Source: Bimastos eiseni (lineage: Eukaryota > Annelida > Clitellata > Crassiclitellata > Lumbricidae). Taken from it: a stretch of 64,000 nt of DNA. Below are positions 48,703 through 60,891 of this stretch, one piece after another. The notes under the pieces were generated by a model. That model was not told where the DNA came from and searched no databases. It saw only the letters and a list, made by a program, of their open reading frames with translations. How positions within the stretch are numbered: the first letter of the stretch is position 1; the number at the start of each line of letters is the position of its first letter. Both the position numbers and the translations under genes were made by a program. The DNA lies in NCBI GenBank assembly GCA_959347315.1, contig OY365811.1, positions 28,169,145 to 28,233,144 of the forward strand, read 5' to 3'.

Positions 48703-49698
48703 TCCAGAGGAATTGGTTACTCTTAGTCGTTTTTTGAAAATTACCCACACTACTGGTCCTGATGATTTTGATCCATCAATAATCATTCCAATAGTTCCTA
48801 TTTTTGCTAAGCCCCTTGCTAATATAATCAATTCTTCTTTGGCAACTGGTATTGTTCTTGATGCAATGAAATTAGCCAAAATAATACCTATTTATAAACA
48901 GGGCCCTAAAGACCAGTCTAGTAATTATCGGTCTATTTCAATCTTACCCTTCTTTTCCAAGCTACTTGAGAAGGTCATGTATTGCCGTCTCTTTAATTTT
49001 ATTGATAGTAATAACTTTTTATATTCTTATCAACATGGCTTTCAACCGGGTCATTCTACAGCTATGTCCTTACTCGACTTACATGATCACGTTTCTGCTG
49101 CCATTGATCGAAATGAATTCTCTGTGGGAATCTTCATTGACATCGCCAAAGCCTTTGACTCTGTTAATCATGACATCTTATTAGCAAAATTAAATAACTT
49201 AGGCATTCGTGGTTTGGCTCTGGAGTGGTTCCAGAGCTACTCGTGAAATAGATTGCAATATGTATCTTGCAATGGCTCAATTTCCACAACCAAATTAATA
49301 AAATACGTGTTCCTCAGGGCTCCATTTTAGGATCTTTACTATTCCTACTTTTCATTAATGACCTGCCTAACGTTTCGTCGCTTCTACATTTTTTACTCTT
49401 CGCCGATGACACGAGCATTCTTACTTCTGGCTCCCCTTATGTTGAATTACTTATACTCCTTAATCGGGAACTTGTTCAGGTGAATAACTGGTTCACGGCT
49501 AACAGACTCACGCTTAAAGCCACTAAACTAACTATATTTTTTTTGCTTCGCATCGTAAAAACACTCCCCCCGACTGAAGTGGTCTTAATGATAAACAATG
49601 TTCCGTTGCCTAAAGTCATCTCCACCAAATTTCTAGGCGTTTATGTTGACCAATCTCTTACATGGAAACCCACATTGATAAGATTGCATCCAAAATAG
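48674..49698 (+). pseudogene. LINE reverse transcriptase domain
   Basis: Motifs in order: SNYRSISILPFFSKLLEKV, QHGFQPGHSTAMSLLD, FIDIAKAFDSVNHDIL (motif A with its Asp), PQGSILGSLLFLLFINDLP and FADDTSI (catalytic FADD). A stop at 49244-49246 and a frameshift just after break it between motifs A and B. Confidence 0.9.
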
Positions 49699-50237
49699 CA
49701 AGAAACATAGGAATTATGTCTCGCATTGCCTATGTATTACCTGCCACAATATGCACTAGCCTCTATTATTCTTTGGTCCATCCCTATTTGGCATACTACA
49801 ATTTAGTTTGGGCGTCTAACTGTCCCTCGAGATTGAGTAGGCTCATCGCCCTTCAAAACAGAGCGTTTAGAGTTATCTGCAAATGCTCTGTACCACATAC
49901 ATGTACACCTAACTTACACTATTCCCAACCTCTTATCTTGAATGTTAATCAAATAGCTCTGATGCAAACTAATGAGTTTTTTATACAAATTTTAAACAAA
50001 CAATTACCTGCGGCTTATGCCAACTACTTCACGCCCGTCCAATCAACCAACCCGTATAACCTTCGAGATTTTAATAACTACAGACCGACCTGCGCACGCA
50101 CAAACACGCGCAAATTTTCAATCAGATGTGGTGGGACAATGGCCTGGAATCGTCTTCCACATGACATACGTACTTTGACTCAAATCAACGCATTCAAACA
50201 CAAACTTCGCGAATACTTGTTTCTAAATTCAACCTAA
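49662..50237 (+). pseudogene. LINE ORF2 C-terminal region
   Basis: A shifted frame carries HIDKIASKIARNIGIMSRI, SLVHPYLAYYNLVW, LQNRAFRVI, MAWNRLPHDIR and FKHKLREYLF, the typical thumb and C-terminal motifs of CR1/Jockey-group LINEs. Confidence 0.85.
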
Positions 50238-50810
50238 CGTGTTTTTCTGTTCACTTATACCTGTTTATCGTAGTTAACTAGTTAAGCATTGCGTACTCTT
50301 TTTACAAGATATATCAAATAATTGCCATCCTCTTAACAATTTAACTTGAAAGCAAGGGTGCCCCTGCTAGCGGGACCTCGGTCCCTTTAGGGTTCTTCCT
50401 TATTGTCTGTCAATCTACTAGTATTTCAAAGTTGCATTTTCTATTCATGATTGTCAGTACTCAATAAAAATCTTGGTTATGGTTATTTATAATGTGATAT
50501 TTCCAGGCCATATCCAAGGCTGAACCCGCAAAAGTTCAGAATCGCCGGTAAAGCTGTTTTTTTGACCATTATCAATATTAGTATTTGTCAGCAATAAAAT
50601 TAATGTTTTAAGCGTGTTATTCCGTTTTAGCGTGTTAATAAATTGAATTTTTTATAAAGAAAAATATCGGTCTTGGTCTTGGTCTCGGACCCCCGATCTT
50701 GGTCTTGGCCTTGGTCTCGGACCACTCGGCCTTGGTCTTGGTCTTGATCCTAGACCTCTCGGTCTTGGTCTCGGTCTAGGTCTCGAGGTTTTGGTCTCGT
50801 GCCCAACACT

Positions 50811-50984
50811 TTCCCGCCCCGGGGTAGCAACCCCTCTGACCCCATTTCCCATCGACCATGAATATACGGCAAATGCAGAATGTGAGGTGAGATGAATATG
50901 CAACTTTCCGAAAACTGAAACCGAAACTACATGGTTTGTTGCAAAACCCCTAATCAAGGGTGATATGAGCCCATACCCAACTCG

Positions 50985-51041
<57 letters not shown>

Positions 51042-52968
51042 CCATAGGTTGTAAAACGTCAGCGGTAATAAATGTGGTGATAATAAAAGAGAACGAAACA
51101 AAGCAAATCAAATCGACCGTTGCGCTGGTTAATGGAGTCCAATCAAAGCCGCATTCGATGAATTTCATTTAATAAAATTTACATGTGTGCAATTGTAATT
51201 AAATATCTTTAAAGCGTCGCTCAATATCAGCGGCGCTCCCGAACCAAGTCGACGGCTAGATGGTAGGCCTAAATAAGAGGGTCTTCAAGCGCCTACGAAA
51301 CTGAGCAGAGGAAAGAACTGTCAGTTCCACCCGAAGGGGGGGAAGGTGGCTGTGCGTCTCGTTGTTAACAATTTCGCAAGTAAAACCCAAAATAACTAAT
51401 AAAATCACGGTTTCCAGTCCTGCAAGAAAACTCTAAATTTTAGGGGTGTTGTTCACTAATCTAATCTCTATGGTCTCTAGTAAATAATTTTAAGTGCTGG
51501 ATTTGAACTGTCTTGGATCATAGTATCCATCCTACTATATAATGTCCTATTGTCCTGCAGAAAATTTATAATTGATGTGTCCATTACTTGGCTACTGGTC
51601 GCTCAATGTTTTCATGCATCTAATGCCACATTTTGTCAATCAATTGACTCCTATTTATGTCGCAGTAGGCCTATGTGAAATTGAGATTGTTAGATTCTAT
51701 TTGTCTCAAATCTGGTAGCTTAGCCTATTGCCGCTTCAGTTGGATGTGTGTTGGAAAAATGTAGGCCTGCTATTTGATGAACTTTGAACGTGCAATATTG
51801 TTGAAGGGTTCTTTTATAAAATAGTTGAATATAGCGTTCAAGAATATTTATGATTATTTTTTATTTGACAGTTTTTATTCCAAATAAATCGATGCTTCGT
51901 CATCAGACATTATTTTGCAAATTTTCACTAAGTATAGGCATTTCACCGCATTGATTCAATATATAGGTCTATATCCTGATACAACAAACTCAGCAGTAGC
52001 CTGTAGGCCTATTTGGAGTGAATTGAAGATTATTAATTTTTCGAATCGTCTCGTTCTAGCAGTCTTAAACCTCGTGATATTAAATATTTCCAAAATAATT
52101 ATTTTGGAAAAGCCTAGCACAAAAGCACAATTATGCTTTCGAAAGTAGGCGTTCTTTGGAAAAGTATTCTGGAGAAGTGTTTTGTTAAGGTAGGCTATAT
52201 TGAATTCTCCAGGGTACTTTTATAACTTATTTCAGAATCTTTTTTGGAAAATATTCTGAAAATGAAAAATGAAAAAGTAGTTTATATTCTCAACAGGCTA
52301 TTGTATACGTGTCCATCACTGGAATTTTCAGCTGAATTAATTCAGTAGTGCTAAGCTGCAATTGACATATACAGCCGACTGCTCCATCATTGGTCGCAGA
52401 GTAGGCCTATGGCACGCATTATTCAGCGGATTGGAGACTTGGTTTTGTTGAACCTCTGCACTTTCCTTAAGGAATGCAGCAAGCCATGTTGACTCTTTGC
52501 CTGCAATATGGCTATCTGATGGATATAGAAATCATGTAGAGTCCATTCCTTATTTGCTAGGCGTCGAAATTACCATTCAATAGACGAATTTGGTAATATC
52601 GCTGCCGACACTAGAATCAGATGAAATCAGTTCAAATCTAACTACGGATTACATTTAAACTAAGTAACATTTACTTTACACTGAAATCAGACATAGTCCT
52701 AATTGTCTGTCGTGCTGCGTTTTCGTTTAAGCACGGAGCAGACCTTAATTGATCACGCCATATTCCAAAGTTTCGTTTCACGGATCTTATTGCAATGGTT
52801 TAGTTTATTGGCGCTGAAGAAATTCTGATATCATGTTTACGCAAGCAATACATTACTTCTGTTAAGGGGTACATCTGAAAAGTCTTCAAAGAGTTACAGA
52901 GTTAGGCCTCCGTTGCATGCGAAGTTGATTTTGCGGATGTTTTGTATTTCTTTTGACTTTTCCGACAG
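50811..52968. other. Non-coding stretch upstream of the bZIP exon
   Basis: Apart from the TA run, nothing coding is recognised. It has frequent TAGGCCTA octamers. The last 30 bases form a good pyrimidine-rich acceptor for the 52969 exon, so much of this is probably intron. Confidence 0.5.
50988..51037. repeat. (TA)n microsatellite
   Basis: About 25 uninterrupted TA dinucleotides just outside the split family A element. Confidence 0.95.
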
Positions 52969-55939
52969 GAAATGACGATGATGGACTGTGCGTTGCTGGA
53001 ACGTCGACGAGAGATCAACCGGAAGGCGGCCCGAAAGTCACGAAGCAGACAGAAGGAGATGGCCAACCAGATCAGAAAGGTCGGAGAACCTCGTCTCTCC
53101 ATTCTGAACACTCTGTAACATTTTATCCTGCAGTTAAATTACCCATCCGTAAGCGAGTACCTGTCCTTTCTAATTACATTAGCTGTTATTAATTTGTTAA
53201 AAGCATAAATGCGTTCAATTGTGTTGAAAGTCAGTATAGGCTTATATTTGAAAGTGGATCATTTCGAGTTCCAGAGCTACATTAGGAAACGAAGGAACGG
53301 TGCAGCCAGCCAAATCTTCACTTGACATCTCCGGACAACCTCCCTGACTCGATGCAGAGCTCCTCGTGAATTAGTTGACTTCATTCACCTATAGTTCTAT
53401 GGCAGAGACTAATAGATATGAAGCTCATGATTACGACGAGGGCAATGCAATTAACAATGTTGTTTACATCATTATTATTGTGTACTTTGGTAAGATGGAG
53501 GACTGACATGATGAGCTTGTAAAGGCGAATCATTTAATCTTGAAGTTGAAACGTCGTTCAACGAATCTACGAAGCGAATCCACGAAGACGACCTAATTTT
53601 ATTAATTAATTAAGTAGAGTAATACTCCTAGAAAGAGACTTTGACGACTTGTTTTAGATTGGAAGAGGGTAGACGGTATAATACCGCATTTGAGTGATGT
53701 AATCGAGAACCAACAAGAGCACAAGTTCGGCCATGTAATCAGTCATGTACACGTGATGTGACAAATTGTCATGATGTCGTGGAAAACACTGGAAAACGTT
53801 TGAGGTCAAAGTGCTAGAGTTGTAATTGGTGCAAGATGGATTCTAGTTGACAACGAGATGTGTTTCCTACAAAGTCCACAGATGAATGCGATTGTATTTG
53901 TGTGTCGAAATTTCTAAAACGCTGCGCCAAAGCTAGGAGCAGGTCACATGCTTATTCACGAGCGTTATGTGGTAGCTGAGAGGATGTCCACAGATTGATT
54001 TATAGAGTGGAGGTGGAAGTCCGGTTACCAGAGAAAGGAGCGCATCAGCAGCAAACGGCGGATTTCGTAAATTTCGTTGAGGAAGATTAAGCTTGGAAAG
54101 CTTGCAATCGGATGGATTATGGTAGAAATGTATGAAGCGGTGAAGCTTCAATGGGAAGTTTTAAGCCTGTGGAGTGGTGAGACAACAGAGATTATCCGAG
54201 GCATATGACGCTGAGTGAGTGTCGGTAGTAGTGGTGAAACTGAGAATGTGCGGAATTCTGCAGGAGGTTCTTTCGCGAGTTAAGGATCAGTGTGTGAAAT
54301 GGATCGGTTGGAAAACTCGAGGCACTTACTGACTGAGGCAAGGAGTGACTGAAATAGGAGGAAGATAGGATACAACGGAGTGGCTGGAAGGTGTAGAGTT
54401 TGCGAAGGTACTATGGAGGGGACTCATAGGAGTATTGTAGCGAGTTGTAGGTTAGCTATCAGACTTTGAAATGGATGAGATCAGAGATTGTCAGCCGGTA
54501 GAGTGATTTAAGAACGGGGATGGTGTGCTGATATTACATGTAGGCGTCCATGCCAGGCGAGTTAATTTTGGATGAATTGCATTAATTGCGCCGCCGAGGC
54601 GTGTGCACTTCTAAACAAAAGATGTTGGAAGAAGAGTGATATTAAATTTCAAGAATTTTAATTTTTCAAGTACACATATATGTGTACATAATTTTATATA
54701 TATATGAAGTAAGCGTATAAATTACGCTATATAATTGAACACCAGTGAAGTCCTGCAATAGGTATTCTCTTTTATGTATCCATGATTATCAACTTCCCCA
54801 CTGCTGACTCAGCGATCGATGAATAGTAGTCTAGGCCTACTTAATCCTTTCCTGTGTATACAGTAGGATTAACCATTTGGCATGTGAGTTTAATTTTGCT
54901 TTACAACAATATATATCAATACAAATCAATAAAAAATGCATAATAGGTATGCTGAACGTTATTTCTATGTTGACAGAAATACTACGAAGCCCAGAGTGCG
55001 AACACGAAGTTGGTCTACGAACAAAAACGTTTGATTCGCGAGAGAAACGAACTGAAGATCAAACTGAAGGACCACAGAAGCAGCTGTCCCAACTGCAGTA
55101 TTCAAAGCTCCAACCAATATTTAGAACTACTAGACGAAGATATGCTGAGGTCGATGCAAATTGAAACGACAAGGTCAGCGTCTCAGAAGATACCAACAAG
55201 TGTCGTTGGTGCTTCTCCTCTGCTTTCTCGGAGCTTCAGTTGTCCCGAGTCATCAGGAGTAAATTTATTACAACAATGGAACGATCACTTTGAAGATACT
55301 ATCGAGTTGTCGAGTACTTTTGGTGACGATGATGAAGAGGAGGAGGAGGAGGCAGAGGAGGAGGAAGAAGAATATGACGAAGCCACAAACGCTATATTCT
55401 CCGCTGACTTTAGTTCCACAGATCTTGGAATAGCAGAAACAAGTGGCGGTGCAAGAGACAGTTACCCACCAGACATGTCCTCTTTGATCGGTGATCAGCA
55501 ATATCATTTCGATGAGCAACCGAATATCTTCGCGATTGAAGACGATCCTTTCTCGATTCTCGACGATCTGCCATCGTCACCTTCAGCGCAAATTTTTGGT
55601 CCAACTGACTTCCCATTATTCACGAAACCGCCCGGAAGCGTTGATTTTACCCCAATTACGGGTCTTGATGCTAGTCAAAGCAGCTCAACCGCAACAATAT
55701 GCGACTTGGGCTATGCTAGCGGAATTATTGGAACGTATTGCGACGATCAACAATCGGAAGCCATAGATTTGTCTAAGCCCAGAGCGACGTTACCGTCCAC
55801 GGACCCATCGTCAGCTAAAGCATCGACATCGATGGGCAGTCAAACGATTGAACAGAAACTTCCAAAACCAGTGAAGATGCAAGAATTGGATGGAAATATA
55901 CCACTACATGTACATGATTTTATAGTTGGCGAGAAATGA
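52969..55939 (+). CDS. bZIP transcription factor, AP-1-related (Fos/ATF3/BATF-like), 3' part
   Basis: Two exons are certain: 52969-53079 and 54977-55939 (stop TGA), joined in phase for 357 codons. The junction makes a full bZIP. The basic region ERRREINRKAARKSRSRQKE has the N-x7-R signature (N-R-K-A-A-R-K-S-R). It is followed at correct heptad spacing by I, A, L, L, L and H, ending LKDHRSSCPNC, like the HRPxC/HEKMCP ends of Fos, ATF3 and BATF. The tail has an Asp/Glu-rich block (about 55325-55380) and Ser/Pro/Asp-rich sequence likely to act as activation region. AP-1 factors bind TGA(G/C)TCA as dimers in the nucleus. A strong acceptor before 52969 shows an upstream exon exists but is not identified. 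A start at ATGACGATGATG inside the exon is also possible. The exact subfamily is open. Confidence 0.85.
54606..54655 (-). repeat. Dispersed repeat fragment shared with 12781-12830
   Basis: TGTGCACTTCTAAACAAAAG and the following bases match the 12.8 kb copy. The preceding 600 bp in the bZIP intron may be the body of the same degraded retroelement, but no motif could be placed with confidence. Confidence 0.45.
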
Positions 55940-57198
55940 GGAAATAATTGCAATTATTAGGTAAATTATAAAATGAGTGAATGATCATGAGTATGCAAAT
56001 GAGAAAAATGCAGGGAAATAAGTCAGATTTAATCATAGGCCTATAATAGTGGAAGTGAATATAGCAGATGCAGTCTTGTCGAGAAAGGAGGATTACTGAA
56101 AAGGAATTGCACCACGGCCCTAAACTGCGGGAATACGAATAGCTAAACTGCGATCAGTCCTAAGTAGCTAGGCCTGATGATGTCGGACATAGCAAAGCAT
56201 CAATGGGTCTATACGCTTCCTAGATTGAGTAAGCTTCAATCGCTTAGATTGGAGACGATAAACTGAATGAATGCCGAAAATGATGTAGTTTGCCTTAAAG
56301 GGAAAACCCGAGCGACAAAGGCCAGCAAGAAGCGTCGAGATCGATAAGACATGGCCCGATTATGGTAGAACACGGCTCTCTTTGTCCATTTCAGCTTAAA
56401 GCTAGAACATCTAGACCTATCATTTGCTTGTGTCTCATATACATCTCAAAATATAGTTCAGTTTTGATATTTTCCATGCTGCATAAGATCAGCAATGGCG
56501 TTACGAATGAAATCCACAGTCCTGGAACAATGATTTTGTAGCTTACACTGCTATACATGTAGTTGACAGGGTTGAGGTCCTAGACCTATATTGGCCTGGG
56601 ATACATGTAGACCCATTAGCCCAATGCTTAGCCGGAGGGAAGAAACACTAATTTATGAGCGATGGCGGCCTTTCTAATATATAGGGAAGGGGATAGAGGG
56701 ACAGAGAAGACAGAGAAGACAGAGAAGCCAGTTGAATGACTGGTTTCATCAAAATTTAAAGTAGCCTAGCACAAACTCTTTTGCTGGGCATTGACTCCTT
56801 CTCAACCTTTACAGAGCCGCCACTACATAATAGCAGAAGCGCTATATGCTTAAGCAAATGAGTGCGAGACTGCCTAATATTGGATAAGAGAAATGCTATT
56901 AAATAATTTCACGAGGAAATATTCGAGGCTGTAAATATTTACATGTAGGAGCCGTAGTATGGAGCATATTACATATATTATCTAAGATTGTCGCACACAC
57001 AATTATAAGGACACTGTCATCAGTATTGTATACCTGTAGTCGGCATTTAGTATATTACTTTGTTTATTCGACATAATTATTTAGTTTATTCAGCGTATGG
57101 CTTTTTGTGTTATAATATCATGTCTGGTCATTTATTGTCGCTTTTTGTGATCTGCGTATAGAACAATATCAACCACATTACGATCATTAATATCAGCA
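55940..57198. other. Downstream of the bZIP gene: 3' UTR and intergenic
   Basis: No second gene is seen. The 3' UTR end is not evident, as no clear AATAAA lies close to the stop. A short repeat GACAGAGAAGACAGAGAAGA lies near 56700. Confidence 0.5.
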
Positions 57199-57209
57199 AT
57201 TTTGGTAGT

Positions 57210-57370
57210 TGTAGTGGAAATAATGGAAGTAGTAGTAGTGGTAGTGGGGTAAGTAGATATGGGAAGTGAATGGAAAAGTAGTAGTAGCAGTGGAGGTGGA
57301 TGTGGAAGAGTAGTAGTAGTAGTAGAAACAGTGGGAGAAGCAGCAGCAACAGCAGCAGTAGTAGCGATTG
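57210..57370. repeat. (GTA/GCA)n trinucleotide-rich region
   Basis: Imperfect AGTAGTAGTGG and AGCAGCAGC runs. ORFs through it on the minus strand are repeat by-products. Confidence 0.85.
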
Positions 57371-57598
57371 GTCTGGCATCGAAGTGATGCGCGCGCTCCG
57401 CAGATTCGACTTTGTTTCCGCTGAGTGTAAACTCCAGTTGCCTGCATCCTCTCAGCTTTAGCACTTTATGCGACATGGTTGGAGCCTAACGTGGAGTATA
57501 CTATTAAGACAACGGGGTATGAATTCATGCATACATCGAGGAGTGGGTGTCGATGAGGAACAGGTGCGGGATTACTCGTAATGAATACACTTTTACAG

Positions 57599-57732
57599 CT
57601 ATTGACTCTGAACCATCGCCGTTCGCTCGGGGAGATATACATTTGCACAGTCCCTCAGGTAGGCATGTACTTTGTCTGCATTTGGACATTTTTAGACCTA
57701 TTGACTCGAAACCTTCGCCGTTCGCTCGGGGA
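57599..57732 (+). repeat. Direct repeat of about 36 bp, two copies
   Basis: CTATTGACTCTGAACCATCG...GTTCGCTCGGGGA at 57599-57635 recurs at 57698-57732 with few changes. Further on (57815-57842) the GAACGCCGGGTTCCCCAGCT segment looks like an end of the same mobile element. The family is not recognised. Confidence 0.55.
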
Positions 57733-58325
57733 ACACCTCGGACACCCAGTAGAGAGGTCGGTTAATTCTCGCGGCCGCAGTCTTCCTCCTCTTCATGGCC
57801 AAACACCTGTCTCAACACGGGCGAACGCCGGGTTCCCCAGCTAGTAGAAAATAACGTAAGCTTACTGTGTATAGGAGTAAGTTTTAAACTATAAGAATTA
57901 GGCTAAAATAGAAATAAGTTCAAATAACCACTACGCAGCAGAATTTTGCAAATAAGGCTGCCAGCAGACAGGATGGCCTCTAGCAGAATTTCACACTCTA
58001 GAGTCTGAGATACCTGGAGGCACAATGAACTCTAGACAGCAATTAAATTCATCATCATCATTTCAGGCGGTGCCCGGGCATTTCCCTCGGGCATTTGCCC
58101 CGTTTAATTACTTACCCAGCATAAATAATAATGTGATCGTGCATTATATTGACTATTTTAATTTATTGGTAATTGTTTAAATACGATGCGTATTATGTGT
58201 GCAATTGCTTCAATGCATAGAAACCCTGGATATATCGCAGTGTTGTCTGTAAAGTAGGCCTAAAGAGCAATATAGGCCTATGCACACAAGCTGAGCTGTG
58301 CTAATGAACATAATTCCTCCTAATC

Positions 58326-58780
58326 TTGAAGTTGGATTGATTAGCTTTCTGTTTGATTTGAAGCGAGAATGATAAAAAGAATTCTGCCTAAATGGAAACG
58401 GGAATGATGAAATAATCGATGTCAAACTAGCAGCTGGATTGATGAAAAGAATGCCGTTTAACTGGAAGCGAGAGTTATGAACAGATTATAACTAGAAGGT
58501 TGAATGATGAAATGAATGCCGTGTCAACTGGAAGTTGGATTATTGAAAAGAATGAGATTTAGACTAGAATATGAAACGACGAAAAGAATGCCGTTTAAAC
58601 AGAAGCGGGAAGGATGAAAGATTTTACATTGAGAGTGGGGTCAATGAAAAGGCTGCCTTTTTAATGGAAGCTGGAAAAATGAAAAATTGCTGCCTATATT
58701 GAAGAGGGAATGATGAAACGTGTCTGCTGAAATGGTGGCTGGATTGATGGTAAGAACCCGTTTTAACTAGAAGCAGCATA
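58326..58780. repeat. Diverged minisatellite, GGATTGATGAAAAGAATGCC-type units
   Basis: About a dozen degenerate repeats with the pattern (A)CTGGAAGCGGGAATGATG, then AAAAGAATGCCGTTTAA. Unit length is roughly 36-40 bp with much variation. Confidence 0.7.
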
Positions 58781-58923
58781 GTTTTTGATCAACCTCATTG
58801 ACTGCTTTAAACAATAAACTTTATGACCTCATTGATTGCTTTATACATTGTAAACTTTATGAAGCGTCACCTGTTTACGCAAATATTTCTTCAGCAACCT
58901 CATTGATTGCTTTATAACGAACT

Positions 58924-59078
58924 TTTGATCAACCGTCCTCTTGACGAAAGGACCCTTGATCAACAGTCCTCTTGACTAACAGTCCGCTTGACCAATCATC
59001 CATTGACCAATCGTCCATTGACCAATCGTCCGTGATCAACCATCTGTTGACGAAACGTCCGTTGACCAAACGTCCGCA
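58924..59078. repeat. Minisatellite of about 14-bp units (TTGACCAATCGTCC)
   Basis: About ten imperfect units. It resembles in style the 14-bp array of the LINE 5' region at 46.2 kb and directly precedes another LINE RT remnant, so it may be a LINE 5' array. Confidence 0.75.
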
Positions 59079-59106
59079 TACCCTGCCGCCAGCCATCCGC
59101 AAGTAT

Positions 59107-59400
59107 GCTGCCTCTGTCGCCTTGATATATCTGCCCCATTCGACACCATCGATCACCTTCTCATTATAACTAATTTCTTCCAAGCTTGAATTCTCTGGTG
59201 AAGCTCTAGGCCTATTCTCGTTCCAATCCTGTACCTGTCCTCCGTATCCTTAAGTGTTAAAGCCTCATGCCACTGATCGCAACCTCGCCCATTCTCCTGT
59301 GAGGCCCTCAAGGCTGTGTCCTAGGTCCACTCCTCTTCATCCTGTATGCCATATAATCATTTAGATCATTTCATAGGGCTTCGGATCCGCACAACACAAT
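59107..59400 (+). pseudogene. LINE reverse transcriptase remnant
   Basis: FDTIDHLL (motif A, from 59139) and, after a deletion and frame change, PQGCVLGPLLFILYA (motif B, 59306-59350). These RT signatures are clear, but the interval between them is shortened and the rest is missing. Confidence 0.75.
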
Positions 59401-60008
59401 GCAATACAAACTATAATTTGACATTGCCCTTCTTTCAATAAGTTCAGAAGTGTATACACGCCTCGACGGCGCAATTGCAGATATATTGCAGAGCATGTTC
59501 AAAACCTCTACACGGTAACTCGTTGGACGAGGATCGAACCCGCATGCTCCGCGTGGGTCGCGGACAAAACCTCCCTGACAAAAACCCCCTCTGACAAAAC
59601 CTCCCTGACAAAACCCTCTGACAAAACCTCCAGAAACCCCCCCTCTAAGTAGGACAAAAAAAACCTAAGAATAAATTTTGGTTACTTTCTTACTTTTATT
59701 ATTTAGAAACGCGTGTAGGCCTATAGGCCTACTTTAAAGTTTGAAGTAAAGCAGGTGTCATAAAAATTATGTGTCATTTCAAAGTATGATGCGGTCACTC
59801 AGGTATCGTCGTCCAATAGTTAAATAGCAAACAGTGAATTAGTTTCTTGGTCTTTTTTGTTGTTAATGTATGATTGGTCTATGTACACTGAAGGCACCAC
59901 TCTGCGTAATACAGCTTATCTGTGACACGGCATTTTCAGACGCGTCAAGTGAGTCTATGCAGAGCGTATGTATGTTATCTGTGACACGATTTCTAATATA
60001 AGTTAGAC

Positions 60009-60883
60009 CAGTGTTGTATGCAAGACTTTAAACTTCAAGACCAAGACGCGACCGAGACAGTGAGATGCCGAGACCGAGACCGAGACAGTGAGGCACCGAA
60101 ACCGAGACACTAGGTTCAAGACAGTTCGAGACAGTAAAGAACAAGTGATCCTATTTAAAAGGCTGTAAAATACTAATGCATCAGTTTTCGGGAATAAGGT
60201 TCATTTGTAGTTTCAATTTGAAACTTAATAATAATGTATATCGTACCAATTCCCAAGTACAGTTTTTATATTGCCGAATTTTATCTTTTTCGATATTTCT
60301 TCTTCGTCCTATCTTCTGAATAGTAAAGAAAGCACATCTGAAATCTTCTAGACGATTTTAAACAAACCAAACAAGCAAATTCGATACCAAATACCAAACA
60401 AAATTATAAATTTGCGCATATCCTTTCACCCTGAGAAACTCGAAGTTGTTCCGATCGTTTCGGTTATGGTGGTTTTACATCAATGACAAACTATTAGCCA
60501 ATAGCTATTGTTTGTAAATAGGCCTAACTTCAAATTGCATAAATGCAAACTTCACTATTTCAGGTTCTCTCTCAGACATTTTTCCACTTTCAGACAATTG
60601 AATTAATTTCAGTAGCATATGACTCGCGCGTTAACCAGAATTATCGTTAATCATAAATTCCGGTTTCAGCTTCTAGCACAAAATTTTAAGACAGTTAACG
60701 CGAAACTTATCGAGGCCGCTTGTTCGAGACAGAACAAAACTTTCACTTCAAGACAGTTTTTAAAAATTCGAGACACTACCTCGATATCGAGACCGAGACA
60801 GCAGGCTTCCGAGACCGAGACACTAAAAAACTGTATCGAGAGGTCTCGAGACCGAGACACTGTCTCGAAACCATACATCTCTG
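60009..60883. mobile_element. hAT-like element (GACCGAGACAG-rich)
   Basis: Starts CAGTGTTGTATGCAAGACTT and ends (inverted) CAGAGATGTATGGTTTCGAG. Perfect 8-bp flanks AGTTAGAC lie at 60001-60008 and 60884-60891. Subterminal GACCGAGACA arrays resemble family A in style, but the core is unrelated. Confidence 0.9.
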
Positions 60884-60891
60884 AGTTAGAC

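Larger units (their letters stand above)
45976..50484 (+). mobile_element. Degenerate non-LTR retrotransposon (Jockey/CR1/L2 group) inside a hAT-like element
   Basis: Order: a 5' region with a tandem array, a PHD-like Cys/His domain (about 46960-47130), an apurinic-type endonuclease (47370-48030), reverse transcriptase (48690-49660) and a C-terminal region to 50237. A short 3' UTR ends CTCAATAAAAATC and TTGGTTATGGTTA. At least two in-frame stops (47596-47598, 49244-49246) and frameshifts near 47215, 48690, 49290 and 49665 make it inactive. Its borders follow from comparison with unsplit copies of the host repeat. Confidence 0.88.
45441..50810. mobile_element. hAT-like element, family A, split by a LINE insertion
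   Basis: The left part 45441-45975 begins GGGATGTGGTCTCGAGACCG (about two terminal bases altered) and follows the 21575-22297 copy up to the CTATCGTATAATGTAAGTAA core. The right part, about 50485-50810, resumes at AATGTGATAT, carries GCTGAACCCGCAAAAG and ends GTCTCGTGCCCAACACT. The two intact copies show that these pieces are contiguous in the original. Flanking 8-mers match only weakly. Confidence 0.85.

Noticed and set aside
50652..51101. 149-codon minus ORF with poly-Tyr/Ile and Arg-Pro repeats
   Set aside because: It is a translation of the (TA)n run and of GGTCTTGGTCTT arrays in a family A element.
53933..54600. Possible LINE body on the minus strand in the bZIP intron
   Set aside because: Only vague resemblance to ORF2 C-termini with many stops. 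Only the short 54606-54655 match to 12.8 kb is clear.
57128..57476. Several overlapping ORFs of 80-110 codons on the minus strand
   Set aside because: All are frames of a trinucleotide-rich repeat; none has domain features.
58326..59078. Regular repeats resembling a CRISPR array
   Set aside because: Eukaryotic minisatellites with degenerate, directly abutting units and no constant repeat/unique spacer pattern.
59515..59562. tRNA-like sequence on the minus strand (GGGTTCGATCCTCG)
   Set aside because: It has a B-box-like motif but the T stem does not pair and no cloverleaf could be drawn.
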